Below are positions 35,175 to 43,273 of a stretch of 64,000 nt of DNA, in pieces. How positions within the stretch are numbered: the first letter of the stretch is position 1; every line of letters starts with the position of its first letter. The stretch is from Peptoniphilaceae bacterium. Lineage in GTDB: Bacteria; Bacillota; Clostridia; Tissierellales; Peptoniphilaceae. Below the pieces are notes generated by a model, which worked only from the letters and a program-made list of their open reading frames with translations, did no database searches and was not told the DNA's origin. Location of the stretch: NCBI GenBank assembly GCA_910589545.1, contig CAJUSY010000034.1, positions 1 to 64,000 on the forward strand, read 5' to 3'. The translations under genes were made by a program, and so were the position numbers.

Positions 35175-36386
35175 ATGGGATCATTTATTAGTGCCGAAAG
35201 TACGTGGACACTTTGGGCTGTGTTGGCATCATGTGCTGCTCTTGCAATATTCTTAGAACAAAAATATACATGGGCAAGCAAGGTTACAGGATGTATTTTG
35301 GCTTTGACTTTTACTTTAATTTTGTCAAACCTTAAAATTATTCCAACAGAAGCACCTGTTTACGGTGCTGTATGGGATTATGTAGTTCCTTTGGCTGTAC
35401 CAATGTTGTTATTTAACGCTGATATCAAAAAAATTGGTAGAGATTCAGGAAGAGTTTTAATTATTTACTTATTAAGTGGTATTGGAACTGTTCTAGGCGG
35501 ATTTGTTGCATACTTTGCTTTGAAGAATGCAATTCCTGCTTTAAACGATATCATTCCTATGTTTGTGGGTACTTATACTGGTGGTTCAGTAAACTTCGTT
35601 GCAATGAGTCAACAATACAAGGTTCCTGGAGCTACTGTATCAGCTGCATTAGTTGCAGATAACTTACTTATGGCTTTGTATTTCTTCACATTGATGGCAC
35701 TTCCAACAATGGCTATAATCAAGAAACACTACAAGATGCCACTTGTTAACGCTTTGGAACAACAATCAGAATCTGACAAGAAAGCTAATAAAACTATGGC
35801 TGCAAAATATTGGGGAGCAAAAGAAATCTCTCTTAAAGACATTGCTTTCACAGTTGCATTATCATTTGTTATCGTAGCTGTATCTGACAAATTAGCTACT
35901 GTATTTGGGGATTTATTCAAAGGAGAAGGTGTTGCAAGTGCGATTTTTGGTGGATTATTGGGAAACAAGTACTTGTTAATGACTACATTTACTATGATAA
36001 TTGCATCAGTATTTCCTAAACAAATTTCATCAATCAGAGGTAGCCAAGAAATTGGTACTTTCTTGATTTATTTGTTCTTCGCAGTTATTGGAGCTCCAGC
36101 TTCAATAGGATTGATTTTGAGAGAATCTCCATTGTTATTAGTATTCGCATTAATAGTTGTACTAATCAACTTAATAGTTTCATTGATATTTGGAAAACTT
36201 TTCAAATTCAATATCGAAGAAATCATTATCGCATCAAATGCGAATGTCGGTGGACCAACTACTGCGGCAGCAATGGCTGTATCTAAAGGCTGGACAGAAC
36301 TTATCGTTCCTGCACTTCTTGTAGGTACGTTGGGATATGTAATTGGTAACTATTACGGTATTCTTTCGGGAATATTGTTACATTAA
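35175..36386 (+). CDS. DUF819-family membrane protein, probable permease
   Basis: 403 residues with about eleven hydrophobic helices. Blocks VPLAVPMLLFNADIKKI, MFVGTYTGGSVNFVAMS and SNANVGGPTTAAAMA are DUF819 (YjcL-like) hallmarks; the Gly-rich inverted segments look like a substrate path in a two-fold pseudo-symmetric carrier. Substrate unknown. It lies directly before a dipeptidase gene, which suggests, without proving, transport of peptides or amino acids. GGAGGA ribosome site. Confidence 0.88.
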   Translation: MGSFISAESTWTLWAVLASCAALAIFLEQKYTWASKVTGCILALTFTLILSNLKIIPTEAPVYGAVWDYVVPLAVPMLLFNADIKKIGRDSGRVLIIYLLSGIGTVLGGFVAYFALKNAIPALNDIIPMFVGTYTGGSVNFVAMSQQYKVPGATVSAALVADNLLMALYFFTLMALPTMAIIKKHYKMPLVNALEQQSESDKKANKTMAAKYWGAKEISLKDIAFTVALSFVIVAVSDKLATVFGDLFKGEGVASAIFGGLLGNKYLLMTTFTMIIASVFPKQISSIRGSQEIGTFLIYLFFAVIGAPASIGLILRESPLLLVFALIVVLINLIVSLIFGKLFKFNIEEIIIASNANVGGPTTAAAMAVSKGWTELIVPALLVGTLGYVIGNYYGILSGILLH

Positions 36387-36398
36387 TTTAGAAAATTG

Positions 36399-36433
36399 AA
36401 CACATTCTTTGGGTTTTTCTCAAAGAATGTGTT
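36399..36433 (+). terminator. Stem-loop between DUF819 and pepD
   Basis: A 13-bp perfect stem (AACACATTCTTTG/CAAAGAATGTGTT) with a short T-rich tail (TGTTTG); an incomplete terminator is possible, leaving partial read-through to pepD. Confidence 0.7.
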
Positions 36434-36469
36434 TGTTTGAAGAGTAATTTGAACAGAAAAGGAGAAAAT

Positions 36470-37885
36470 ATGTTAGAAAATTTAAAACCGGAAAGAGTAT
36501 TTCATTATTTTGAAGAATTGACTAAAATCCCTAGAGAATCTGGAAATGAACAAGCAGTCAGTGACTTCTTGTACAAGACTGGAAAAGATTTGGGACTTGA
36601 AACTATTCAAGACGAGAGCAACAATATAATTATCAGAAAACCAGCTCATCCAGATTATGTGGATCATCCTGCTGTTGTAATTCAAGGTCACATGGATATG
36701 GTTGCTGAAAAAGCTGACGGCGTCGAACACGATTTTTTGACAGATCCTATTCCACTTGTTGTAGATGGTGATTGGGTTAAAACAGAAGGCACTACTTTGG
36801 GTGCAGATGATGGAATTGCAAGTGCGATTGGTCTTGCAATCATGGAAGATAAAAACGCTAAGCACCCTGCACTTGAATTGTTGGTGACTACTAACGAAGA
36901 AACTACAATGGTCGGAGCAAGGGCATTGAAGAGAGAAAATATCAAAGGTAGAAAATTATTGAATATCGACGCTGAAGTTGAAGGAATTTTGTTGTCGGGT
37001 TGTTCAGGTGGACACAACATAATCGGCACTAAAAAGCTAAATTATGTGGATAATAAAATGAAAAACACTTTTGTAATGAACATCAACAACATGCTTGGCG
37101 GTCACTCAGGAATGGAAATTCACCAAAAAAGAGGTAACTCCATCAAATTTGCACGTGAAGCTTTGAAATTGGTAGAAGAAAAATCTCCTGTATCACTTGT
37201 TAGCATCGAAGGTGGAACAAAACACAACGCTATTCCAAGAGATGCGAAGGTTGTGTTCAGTTCTAATGAAGAAGACTACGACATTGATTTTTCTAATTTA
37301 ATTGCGAAATATCCATTGGATAAAGATATGAGAGTTAAAATTGAAAAATGCGACAACGCAGACAAAGTTTTGGATAATAAAGACAAAGACGATATTTTAT
37401 CATTTATTGAAGATGTTCCTCACGGAGTTTACAGCATGATGCAGGAATACCCAGATATCGTTGAATGTTCAAACAACTTGGCGATTTTTGAAATAAAGGA
37501 CGATGTGTTGAAGGTAACTATTTCTCTTAGAAGTTCAAACCCAGAAACTTTCGACGCACACACTGAAGATGTGTCAAAAGTTTATGAAAAATATGGATTT
37601 GAAGTTAAGAAGGAAGATTATTACAAACCATGGGCATTTGCAAAAGAGTCTGATTTGAGAAACTTGGCGCTTGAAACATACAAAGATTTGTTTGGAAAAG
37701 AAATGAAGGTTGAAGTTGTCCATGCAGCATTGGAACCAGCAGTATTCATAGATACTTTCCCAGACATGGAAATGATATCCATAGGACCTACTATGAAAGA
37801 CGTTCACAGTCCTAAGGAAAGACTTTCAATTGAATCTACACAAAGAACTTACGAATTTGTGAAATCACTTCTAGAAAGACTTTAG
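36470..37885 (+). CDS. pepD: Aminoacyl-histidine (Xaa-His) dipeptidase, M20 family
   Basis: 471 residues from ATG 36470 (AAAGGAG upstream; an earlier ATG at 36437 has no such site). Dinuclear zinc dipeptidase. Ligands are visible in QGHMDMVAEK, TTLGADDGIA and TNEETTMVGA; the later NNMLGGHSGMEIH block belongs to the lid domain of PepD-type enzymes. Cytosolic, releases amino acids such as histidine from dipeptides. Likely cooperates with the preceding permease gene. Confidence 0.94.
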   Translation: MLENLKPERVFHYFEELTKIPRESGNEQAVSDFLYKTGKDLGLETIQDESNNIIIRKPAHPDYVDHPAVVIQGHMDMVAEKADGVEHDFLTDPIPLVVDGDWVKTEGTTLGADDGIASAIGLAIMEDKNAKHPALELLVTTNEETTMVGARALKRENIKGRKLLNIDAEVEGILLSGCSGGHNIIGTKKLNYVDNKMKNTFVMNINNMLGGHSGMEIHQKRGNSIKFAREALKLVEEKSPVSLVSIEGGTKHNAIPRDAKVVFSSNEEDYDIDFSNLIAKYPLDKDMRVKIEKCDNADKVLDNKDKDDILSFIEDVPHGVYSMMQEYPDIVECSNNLAIFEIKDDVLKVTISLRSSNPETFDAHTEDVSKVYEKYGFEVKKEDYYKPWAFAKESDLRNLALETYKDLFGKEMKVEVVHAALEPAVFIDTFPDMEMISIGPTMKDVHSPKERLSIESTQRTYEFVKSLLERL

Positions 37886-37925
37886 TTTTTGACAAAATAA
37901 ATCACAGAGAAATACTGTAGTAAAT

Positions 37926-37979
37926 AAACCCTTATGCATAGAAATCGACGATTTTGTTGTCGTGTGTATAAGGGTTTTT
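37926..37979 (+). terminator. Terminator of pepD, member of a repeated stem-loop type
   Basis: AAACCCTTAT pairs with ATAAGGGTTT, then Ts. An internal CGAC/GTCG stem lies inside. The sequence shares ATGC and CGATTTTGT blocks at the same places with the stem-loop at 14822-14879. Confidence 0.85.
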
Positions 37980-38006
37980 GTGTGTGCGAATGAGAAATAA
38001 AGCGAT

Positions 38007-38108
38007 TTACGAGTTTTTGCGATTGAACTCGGATATGTCGACCATCACGAAATACGTTCCTTGTGGAGAGTAGAAGTCTAGTCCGATTGTGTTTTGTGAC
38101 AGACGTAT
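38007..38108 (-). pseudogene. Remnant of a class I/II aminotransferase gene
   Basis: On the minus strand a 33-codon stretch reads IGLDFYSPQGTYFVMVDI and then SEF before a stop. PQGTYFVMVDIS is a characteristic C-terminal block of PLP aminotransferases. There is no start and no rest of the enzyme: a stop lies a few codons upstream. It overlaps, in another frame, the end of the 95-residue gene at 38078, so the two meet at a recombination junction. Confidence 0.65.
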
Positions 38109-38365
38109 TCAAACAAAATTACGGATTTGTTTTCTTTTAGGAAACTTTTTTTAAAGATAAAATAGTGGTCCATGTTATCTTTGCAGTTTTTCGCATTTAC
38201 TCTGAAGTAATTATTTTTCGTGGATATCATGTGTTCCAAAATGTCGTCTGTCAAGAATGTAAGTGGCACGTTGATGTTTGCGTATTTGTAAAAATCTTTC
38301 TCAAAAGCTATGAAATTGTCCGAAAAATAATCGAATTGAAATGTGTTTTTGTATAATTTATTCAT
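38078..38365 (-). CDS. Small protein of unknown function in the polymerase cassette
   Basis: 95 residues, not recognised. Starts 2 nt past the YolD-like stop codon with GGAG before the ATG, so it is read as part of that operon. Aromatic-rich N-terminal half (NTFQFDYFSDNFIAFEKDFYK). The last residues overlap an aminotransferase fragment in another frame; the C-terminus may therefore have been changed by the rearrangement. Confidence 0.65.
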   Translation of the reverse strand: MNKLYKNTFQFDYFSDNFIAFEKDFYKYANINVPLTFLTDDILEHMISTKNNYFRVNAKNCKDNMDHYFIFKKSFLKENKSVILFEYVCHKTQSD

Positions 38366-38367
38366 GA

Positions 38368-38703
38368 TTACTCCATCAAATTAATGTTCAAAATATCGTC
38401 GAATTTTATATTTATCATTTGATTGTCACATTCAAAATACAATGTGTCTTCAAAAATATCGTAAATTGTTCCGACGTATGATTGGTTGCTGTTGACAAAG
38501 ATTTCGATTGTGAAGTTATTCAGAAAAGCTTGGCTTATCATTAAAAGCAAACTACTCGCACCTAACGATTGAACGCTGACATTTTCAGTCATCGAATGTA
38601 GTGCTGTTGTGTGTTCTGACAGGAAAAATCCCATCCATTTCGCCATTTTTCTGTCGCAATATTCTCTTGCCGATTTGTAAGGGAGATAATTTCTAATAAT
38701 CAT
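38368..38703 (-). CDS. YolD-like protein
   Basis: 111 residues from the ATG overlapping the polymerase stop codon (ATGATTATTAG). The block DRKMAKWMGFFLSEHTTAL resembles the DRGxxKWxPFxxPEH signature of YolD-like proteins, which are typically encoded beside Y-family polymerases in Firmicutes and their mobile elements. Biochemical role unknown. Overlap with the polymerase gene gives translational coupling. Confidence 0.78.
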   Translation of the reverse strand: MIIRNYLPYKSAREYCDRKMAKWMGFFLSEHTTALHSMTENVSVQSLGASSLLLMISQAFLNNFTIEIFVNSNQSYVGTIYDIFEDTLYFECDNQMINIKFDDILNINLME

Positions 38704-40111
38704 AAGTACCGTCCATTCCGCCGCAGTGGCCTCCAATTAGTTTGCTTCGTTCTATTACACGCGATCCTTCCATGAGAGATGTCGCTTTTTGAATGGAAGT
38801 GAATCCGTATTTGTCTCTGATTTCGTCGATAGCTTTTTCCAAATTCTTCTGTTTTTCTACTTTTTCGATGTCCTCAAAAAGTGAAAATGATATGCACGAT
38901 TCATCAACCAAGTTCTCATAGCTAACCCCAAGTCTTCTAACAGATCCTCCCTGATATTTCTTGTGAAACAAATCCATAACATGAGCTGTGAGTTCTTTTG
39001 TGGATTGGGAAGGGGGGATGGTTTTTTGTGCGTGGATGGATTTTTTGTTTTCCTTGTAGGAATATCCAACATAAATTGACACTACAGTCGCTTTTTTTCT
39101 GATTCGTCGAATTCTTATAGCAACTTGTTCTGCGATTTCTTTGAGAACTATTTCGATTTCACTTTTCTTGGAGTAATCCTTGGGTAGAACTTGTGAATTG
39201 CCCAGTCCCTTGGATTTTCCTTTGTAAGGTTGTGTGACTTTGGATTCATCTACGCCGTTCGCGTGAAACCACAACTGCACGCCCATTATTCCGAATTCTC
39301 GTTTCAAAATATCCGGATTGGAATTTGCGAGATCTCTCACCGAGAAAATACACAATTTATTCAGTCTTCTTTTCATTCTTTCACCGATTCCCCAAAAATC
39401 TGTCAAATCTGGAATGTTCCACACTTTTTGTTCCACATCTTCATAAGACCAATTCGCCCTCATATTCACAGTTTTCTTCGCTTCATTGTCCAGCGCGAGC
39501 TTAGCCAACAGAGGATTGGAATTACTCATTCCGACAGTAGAATACAAACCAGTTTTGTTTCTGATTTCGTTTTGAATCCTAGAAGATATCAAATCCAACT
39601 TGTCCTTGCGAGATATTGTTTTATCGGGGATAAAATAGTTCAAGCTAGTTGTCAAATCGATAAATCCCTCGTCGATAGAGTAGGGAAGAATCTCGTCTTT
39701 GGAGGCGTAATTCATGAAAATTTTCTGGATTTTCAAATTTTCTTCAATGTACAAAGCCATTCTTGGAGGAACGATGACGGTGTTTTTCGCCCAAGTTTCG
39801 ATGTAATTGATGTAAGAGTTGGTGATGTTCAAGTTCTGTCTGAGAGCCGATTGGAAGTTAAACTTCCTATCATGGACGTGAAAAGGCAAATCAAAAGCCC
39901 TACCGACGTTTTTCTTCCCGAAAACTTTTTTGAAAGTTGGAGAGCTTGCGAGGATCAAACCACTTGCATTGTCGGAATTACTCATAACGCAAAGAGAAGT
40001 CGTCAAAGGATTAAGATTTCTCTTGACGCATTCAACGCTTGCATAAAAACTTTTGATATCCACAAAAGCAATATCAGATTTTGGCTCCAAAGAGTAATCT
40101 ATAATTCCCAT
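38693..40111 (-). CDS. Y-family DNA polymerase (UvrX/UmuC type)
   Basis: 472 residues from ATG at 40111, preceded by AAGGAGG. Translesion DNA polymerase. Palm residues are seen in FVDIKSFYASVECV (first Asp) and SIDEGFIDLT (Asp-Glu pair); a helix-hairpin-helix-like segment FWGIGERMKRRLNK follows, and the C-terminal part is the little-finger domain. The tail with GGHCGG is typical of the Gram-positive UvrX/YqjW group. In a cassette with an XRE repressor, ImmA-like protease and YolD-like protein, so DNA-damage induction is likely. Confidence 0.92.
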   Translation of the reverse strand: MGIIDYSLEPKSDIAFVDIKSFYASVECVKRNLNPLTTSLCVMSNSDNASGLILASSPTFKKVFGKKNVGRAFDLPFHVHDRKFNFQSALRQNLNITNSYINYIETWAKNTVIVPPRMALYIEENLKIQKIFMNYASKDEILPYSIDEGFIDLTTSLNYFIPDKTISRKDKLDLISSRIQNEIRNKTGLYSTVGMSNSNPLLAKLALDNEAKKTVNMRANWSYEDVEQKVWNIPDLTDFWGIGERMKRRLNKLCIFSVRDLANSNPDILKREFGIMGVQLWFHANGVDESKVTQPYKGKSKGLGNSQVLPKDYSKKSEIEIVLKEIAEQVAIRIRRIRKKATVVSIYVGYSYKENKKSIHAQKTIPPSQSTKELTAHVMDLFHKKYQGGSVRRLGVSYENLVDESCISFSLFEDIEKVEKQKNLEKAIDEIRDKYGFTSIQKATSLMEGSRVIERSKLIGGHCGGMDGTYDY

Positions 40112-40121
40112 AACAACCTCC

Positions 40122-40664
40122 TTATTCATCGTCCAATGGACTGTAATCTTCCAAAAAAGTAGATTTTGGATTTTCAATATAGAAAATATCTGCAGGAAAC
40201 TTATTCAACTTAACCATTTCAGATATTTTCAAATTCAACAAATTAATATCCACACCCAATTTGTACGCCATAGTCTTATCGTCGGTGTATTCACGCATGG
40301 TTTTTATCAAATCCTCATCCGAAATCAAAAGATGAGCCGCGAAAATATTCGCCTCATTTTCGAAAACATCAGTAGGATTGAACACCTTGTTCTCGTGAAA
40401 AGCGTGGCCATCAATGCAGTATTTCCTGTGGAGTTGATCGTGGCCAATCTCGTGAGCTAGTACGATTTTTTTCAAACTACCGATGTTGTTTGCAATCAAA
40501 ATAACCCTGTTTCTAAGAATTACTTGATACACTCCCAAAAGTTTGGACGGACTATCGATATAATGAAGCTTAATTCCCAACAACTCCAAAAGCTCCTCGG
40601 GATTTCTGGTGTGGTATTTTTCAACCAAACTATTTACCTTATCATATATCCATCTATTGTACAT
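40122..40664 (-). CDS. ImmA/IrrE-family metallopeptidase
   Basis: 180 residues from ATG at 40664; a longer reading frame upstream overlaps the repressor gene and lacks a ribosome site. Zinc motif HEIGH (VLAHEIGHDQLH) with a downstream ENEANIFAAHLLI helix that supplies the third ligand. Such peptidases cleave a cognate XRE repressor on DNA damage or other signals. The upstream gene encodes that type of repressor, 4 nt away, and the polymerase gene follows after 10 nt. Confidence 0.92.
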   Translation of the reverse strand: MYNRWIYDKVNSLVEKYHTRNPEELLELLGIKLHYIDSPSKLLGVYQVILRNRVILIANNIGSLKKIVLAHEIGHDQLHRKYCIDGHAFHENKVFNPTDVFENEANIFAAHLLISDEDLIKTMREYTDDKTMAYKLGVDINLLNLKISEMVKLNKFPADIFYIENPKSTFLEDYSPLDDE

Positions 40665-40668
40665 AAGA

Positions 40669-41073
40669 CTACCTTTTATTCTTGTTTTTTCCGTATTTTT
40701 TATTCTCCAACTTGGCTTCGTAATACGCCTCAGCAATCGCATTGAAAAGTTTGTCCTTGTCTTCTTCAGGAAGAGAACCTCCAGCAAAAAGCCCTGACAA
40801 ATTATCCACCAAATTCTCTGCATCTTTCTTACCAGAATATCCGAATTTTTTAGTAGAATCCAGCACGAAATTATCTTCAACAGTCAACAAAAAATTGATG
40901 TCGACATTGAAAAATTCCGCGATTTTTTTGTACATATCTTGAGTGCGTGGACGAGTGCCTTTAGTTTCGTAGTTACTTATAGTCTTCAAAGTAACACCAA
41001 GCTTGTCCGCAAGTTCTGTCTGAGTAAGACATCTGTCTTCTCTAAGTTGTTTTAATTTAGCACCAAAGCTCAT
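40669..41073 (-). CDS. XRE-family transcriptional repressor (ImmR-like)
   Basis: 134 residues. Helix-turn-helix in residues about 5-60 (LKQLREDRCLTQTELADKLGVTLKTISNYE), then a charged tail that may be the cleavage or dimer region. It leads the operon with the ImmA-like protease, polymerase and YolD-like genes. Likely represses this operon and the divergent small gene; inverted repeats overlap its promoter. Confidence 0.92.
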   Translation of the reverse strand: MSFGAKLKQLREDRCLTQTELADKLGVTLKTISNYETKGTRPRTQDMYKKIAEFFNVDINFLLTVEDNFVLDSTKKFGYSGKKDAENLVDNLSGLFAGGSLPEEDKDKLFNAIAEAYYEAKLENKKYGKNKNKR

Positions 41074-41092
41074 TGATTTCCTCCATAAATGA

Positions 41093-41165
41093 AATTAGAA
41101 GTTCAGATTCAAAACGTATGAACTGTAACTACTAATATTATAATTTAAACTTCTAATTACGTCAA
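41093..41165 (-). promoter_or_regulatory. Promoter and operators of the XRE repressor operon
   Basis: On the minus strand TTGACG (41160-41165), 17-bp spacer, TATAAT (41137-41142). AATTAGAAGTT at 41093-41103 has a perfect inverted copy at 41148-41158, inside the spacer. A second inverted pair AGTTCA/TGAACT lies at 41100-41105 and 41119-41124. Likely repressor sites able to support DNA looping. Confidence 0.68.
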
Positions 41166-41179
41166 ATTTTTTGTAGAAC

Positions 41180-41208
41180 TTGAAAATGAAACTCAATAGG
41201 TGTATAAT
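41180..41208 (+). promoter_or_regulatory. Promoter of the 42-residue small gene
   Basis: TTGAAA, 17-bp spacer, TATAAT, 51 bp before the start codon and divergent from the repressor promoter. Confidence 0.65.
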
Positions 41209-41258
41209 ATAAATGTAAACAAATTGACATTGAAACTAAATAAAAAGGTAGTGATCAA

Positions 41259-41387
41259 ATGAAAATTTTTAGCAAAATAAAGAAAAGTTTTGAAGAATTT
41301 TTGAAAAAATTGGGTAACGAAAACAAAAACACTTTCGGAGAAGAAAGATTAGACTGTTGCACAATGAATAAACAAGATAATAAATAG
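41259..41387 (+). CDS. 42-residue small protein opposite the XRE repressor
   Basis: Short reading frame MKIFSKIKKSFEEFLKKLGN... with an amphipathic, Lys-rich N-terminal helix and an acidic/polar tail containing adjacent Cys (LDCCTM). AAGG lies 10 nt before the ATG; a good promoter precedes it and a terminator follows 8 nt after the stop, so it is a complete single-gene unit. Not recognised. Membrane-active peptide, peptide signal precursor or regulator of the protease are all possible. Confidence 0.55.
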   Translation: MKIFSKIKKSFEEFLKKLGNENKNTFGEERLDCCTMNKQDNK

Positions 41388-41395
41388 AACATCAC

Positions 41396-41429
41396 AAATC
41401 GGATTTGATAATTCAAGTCCGATTTTTTT
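41396..41429 (+). terminator. Terminator of the small gene
   Basis: AAATCGGA/TCCGATTT stem followed by a T run. Confidence 0.88.
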
Positions 41430-41454
41430 ATAAAACAAATTAATTTTTAAAATC

Positions 41455-41490
41455 AGAGCGAAAGAAATCAAACTTTCGCTCTATTTTTTT
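41455..41490 (+). terminator. Second terminator hairpin
   Basis: A 10-bp perfect stem AGAGCGAAAG/CTTTCGCTCT, then A and seven Ts. It stands only 25 bp after the previous terminator, with no gene between. Confidence 0.85.
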
Positions 41491-41592
41491 GCACAGACAA
41501 ACAGCTACAATACTGAATTTACCAACTCATTTTGATATAATAAAAGGTAAGAATGATTAATAAACAAGAATGAAAATATAGCAGGTGATTAC

Positions 41593-41652
41593 ATGTATAA
41601 CATAACAGGAGCTAACCTTGGATTTGAAATTGTAAAGAGTTCACCAGCATAA
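41593..41652 (+). CDS. Possible 19-codon leader peptide before the KilA-N gene
   Basis: MYNITGANLGFEIVKSSPA, preceded by a weak GCAGGTG site and ending 12 nt before the next start. Could be a translated leader or the decayed start of the KilA-N gene. Confidence 0.3.
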   Translation: MYNITGANLGFEIVKSSPA

Positions 41653-41664
41653 GGAGGGAGTAAA

Positions 41665-42510
41665 TTGTCGAAAATCAAGAAAGATCAAATTTCTGCTAAG
41701 GGATTTTCAATTCAAGTATATACCGAAGATTTTAAAAATGATTATATAAGCTTAACAGATATAGCAAGATATAAAAATAAAGAAGAACCAAATGTAGTTG
41801 TAGCTAACTGGATGAGAAATTACAATACTATAGAATATTTAGGAATTTGGGAGCAATTAAATAATCCAGAATTTAAACCCCTCGAATTCGAGGGGTATTT
41901 AAAAGAAGCAGGCAGTAATGCTTTTACATTATCTCCTCAAAAATGGCAGAAGACAACAAATGCTATAGGACTATTTGTAAAACTTGGAAGAGGAGGAGGA
42001 ACTTTCGCACATAAAGATATTGCCTTCAAATTTGCTTCCTGGATATCGGCAGAGTTTGAATTATATATTATAAAAGATTATCAAAGATTGAAGGAAGATG
42101 AAAACTCAAAGCTATCATTGACTTGGAATCTTCATAGGGAAATTTCTAAGATTAATTATAAAATTCATACAGATGCAATCAAAGAATATCTCTTAAAAGA
42201 CCTAACTAATGAACAATTATCTTTTAAATACTCGAGTGAAGCAGATATGCTCAATGTCGCATTATTTAACAAAAGAGCAAAACAGTGGCGTGAAGAAAAT
42301 CCAGATTTAAAAGGTAATATGAGGGACTATGCAGGTTTGAATGAATTACTTGTGCTTGCAAATATGGAAAGTTATAACGCAATCCTTATAGGAAAAGGTG
42401 TAGATCAAAAAGAACGAATGATAGAACTTAGAAAACTTGCAAGAACACAATTGTTATCACTTGAAAAACTTGGAGATAGTGGTATTAAAAAATTAGAGGG
42501 AAATAAATAA
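41665..42510 (+). CDS. KilA-N domain DNA-binding protein, phage-type
   Basis: 281 residues, TTG start supported by AAGGAGGGAG. The N-terminal KilA-N domain (ISLTDIARYKNKEEPNVVVANWMRN through TFAHKDIAFKFASWISAEFE, about residues 27-135) is a DNA-binding fold of phage antirepressors and large DNA viruses; the C-terminal half is helical and charged. It is next to the repressor/polymerase cassette, consistent with a decayed prophage or mobile element. A perfect 18-bp palindrome, CCCCTCGAATTCGAGGGG (41878-41895), lies within the coding region. Confidence 0.88.
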   Translation: MSKIKKDQISAKGFSIQVYTEDFKNDYISLTDIARYKNKEEPNVVVANWMRNYNTIEYLGIWEQLNNPEFKPLEFEGYLKEAGSNAFTLSPQKWQKTTNAIGLFVKLGRGGGTFAHKDIAFKFASWISAEFELYIIKDYQRLKEDENSKLSLTWNLHREISKINYKIHTDAIKEYLLKDLTNEQLSFKYSSEADMLNVALFNKRAKQWREENPDLKGNMRDYAGLNELLVLANMESYNAILIGKGVDQKERMIELRKLARTQLLSLEKLGDSGIKKLEGNK

Positions 42511-42518
42511 TTATTTAA

Positions 42519-42599
42519 GTAATTAATAACCAAATTTGCAAAAAAATCATCGACCTTATCGTGGAACAAGCAGAGTACATCGACGAAGTTGTAGGATAA
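42519..42599 (+). pseudogene. Possible C-terminal gene fragment without a start
   Basis: An open stretch in another frame than the KilA-N gene reads INNQICKKIIDLIVEQ then AEYIDEVVG and a stop, protein-like in composition but with no start codon. May be the end of a lost phage gene. Confidence 0.3.
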
Positions 42600-42623
42600 A
42601 TTTATCAGCAAAAGGAGATTATT

Positions 42624-43271
42624 ATGGAAAGAACTATTCGCGTAAAAGGAAAGGGCAAGATTTCGGTGAAGCCTGATACTATCAAGATTACGATAAAAGC
42701 TGAGGGTTTGTGCTGGAATTACGACGAAACTATTGAACAATCGACACAAGACACGAGGATTTTACGAGACGCTTTGAAAAATGCGGGGCTCGATCCGAAG
42801 AATTTGAAGACGACATATTTTTCGATTGATTCTAAATACGAGAGCTATCGTGACAAAAACGACGACTATAAGGAAAAGTTCGTAGGTTACGAATACGAGC
42901 ATCGCACATATATTAAGTTTGAAAATGACAATAAGATACTGGGGAAAGTTCTGTACGAATTGGCGCGTTGCGATGTAAAAGTGAAGTTTGATATTAATTA
43001 CACCGTGAAGGACAAGGAAAAGGTCAAGAATGATTTGCTAGAAAAAGCTGTAGAAGATTCTACAACGAAGGCAAAGGTGTTGGCGAAGGCTTCTGGTGTG
43101 AAGTTGAAGGAAATACTAAACATAGATTATTCGTGGGGAGAAATTGAGATATATTCTTCGCCGATGGATGATTTGATGGTTTGTGAAGCGGCATCGACAT
43201 ATGACATAGACATCGAGGCTGATGACATCGATGTGCAAGATACTGTTGCGATTACATGGACAATGGAATAA
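42624..43271 (+). CDS. SIMPL-domain (DUF541) protein
   Basis: 215 residues. RTIRVKGKGKISVKPDTIKITI at the start and later KAKVLAKASGVKLKEILNI are the two halves of the SIMPL/DUF541 fold (as in BP26 and YggE). No signal peptide, so it appears cytosolic, unlike many secreted relatives. Family function is unclear, sometimes linked to stress. AAAAGGAG precedes the ATG. Confidence 0.9.
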   Translation: MERTIRVKGKGKISVKPDTIKITIKAEGLCWNYDETIEQSTQDTRILRDALKNAGLDPKNLKTTYFSIDSKYESYRDKNDDYKEKFVGYEYEHRTYIKFENDNKILGKVLYELARCDVKVKFDINYTVKDKEKVKNDLLEKAVEDSTTKAKVLAKASGVKLKEILNIDYSWGEIEIYSSPMDDLMVCEAASTYDIDIEADDIDVQDTVAITWTME

Positions 43272-43273
43272 AT

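Noticed and set aside
39230..40162. 310-codon plus-strand open frame
   Set aside because: Antisense to the Y-family polymerase gene, which has full motifs; the plus-strand product has no recognisable feature.
41259..41387. Small gene as an AgrD-type signal precursor
   Set aside because: The amphipathic start and Cys fit loosely, but no AgrB-like protease or kinase gene is near; left as unknown.
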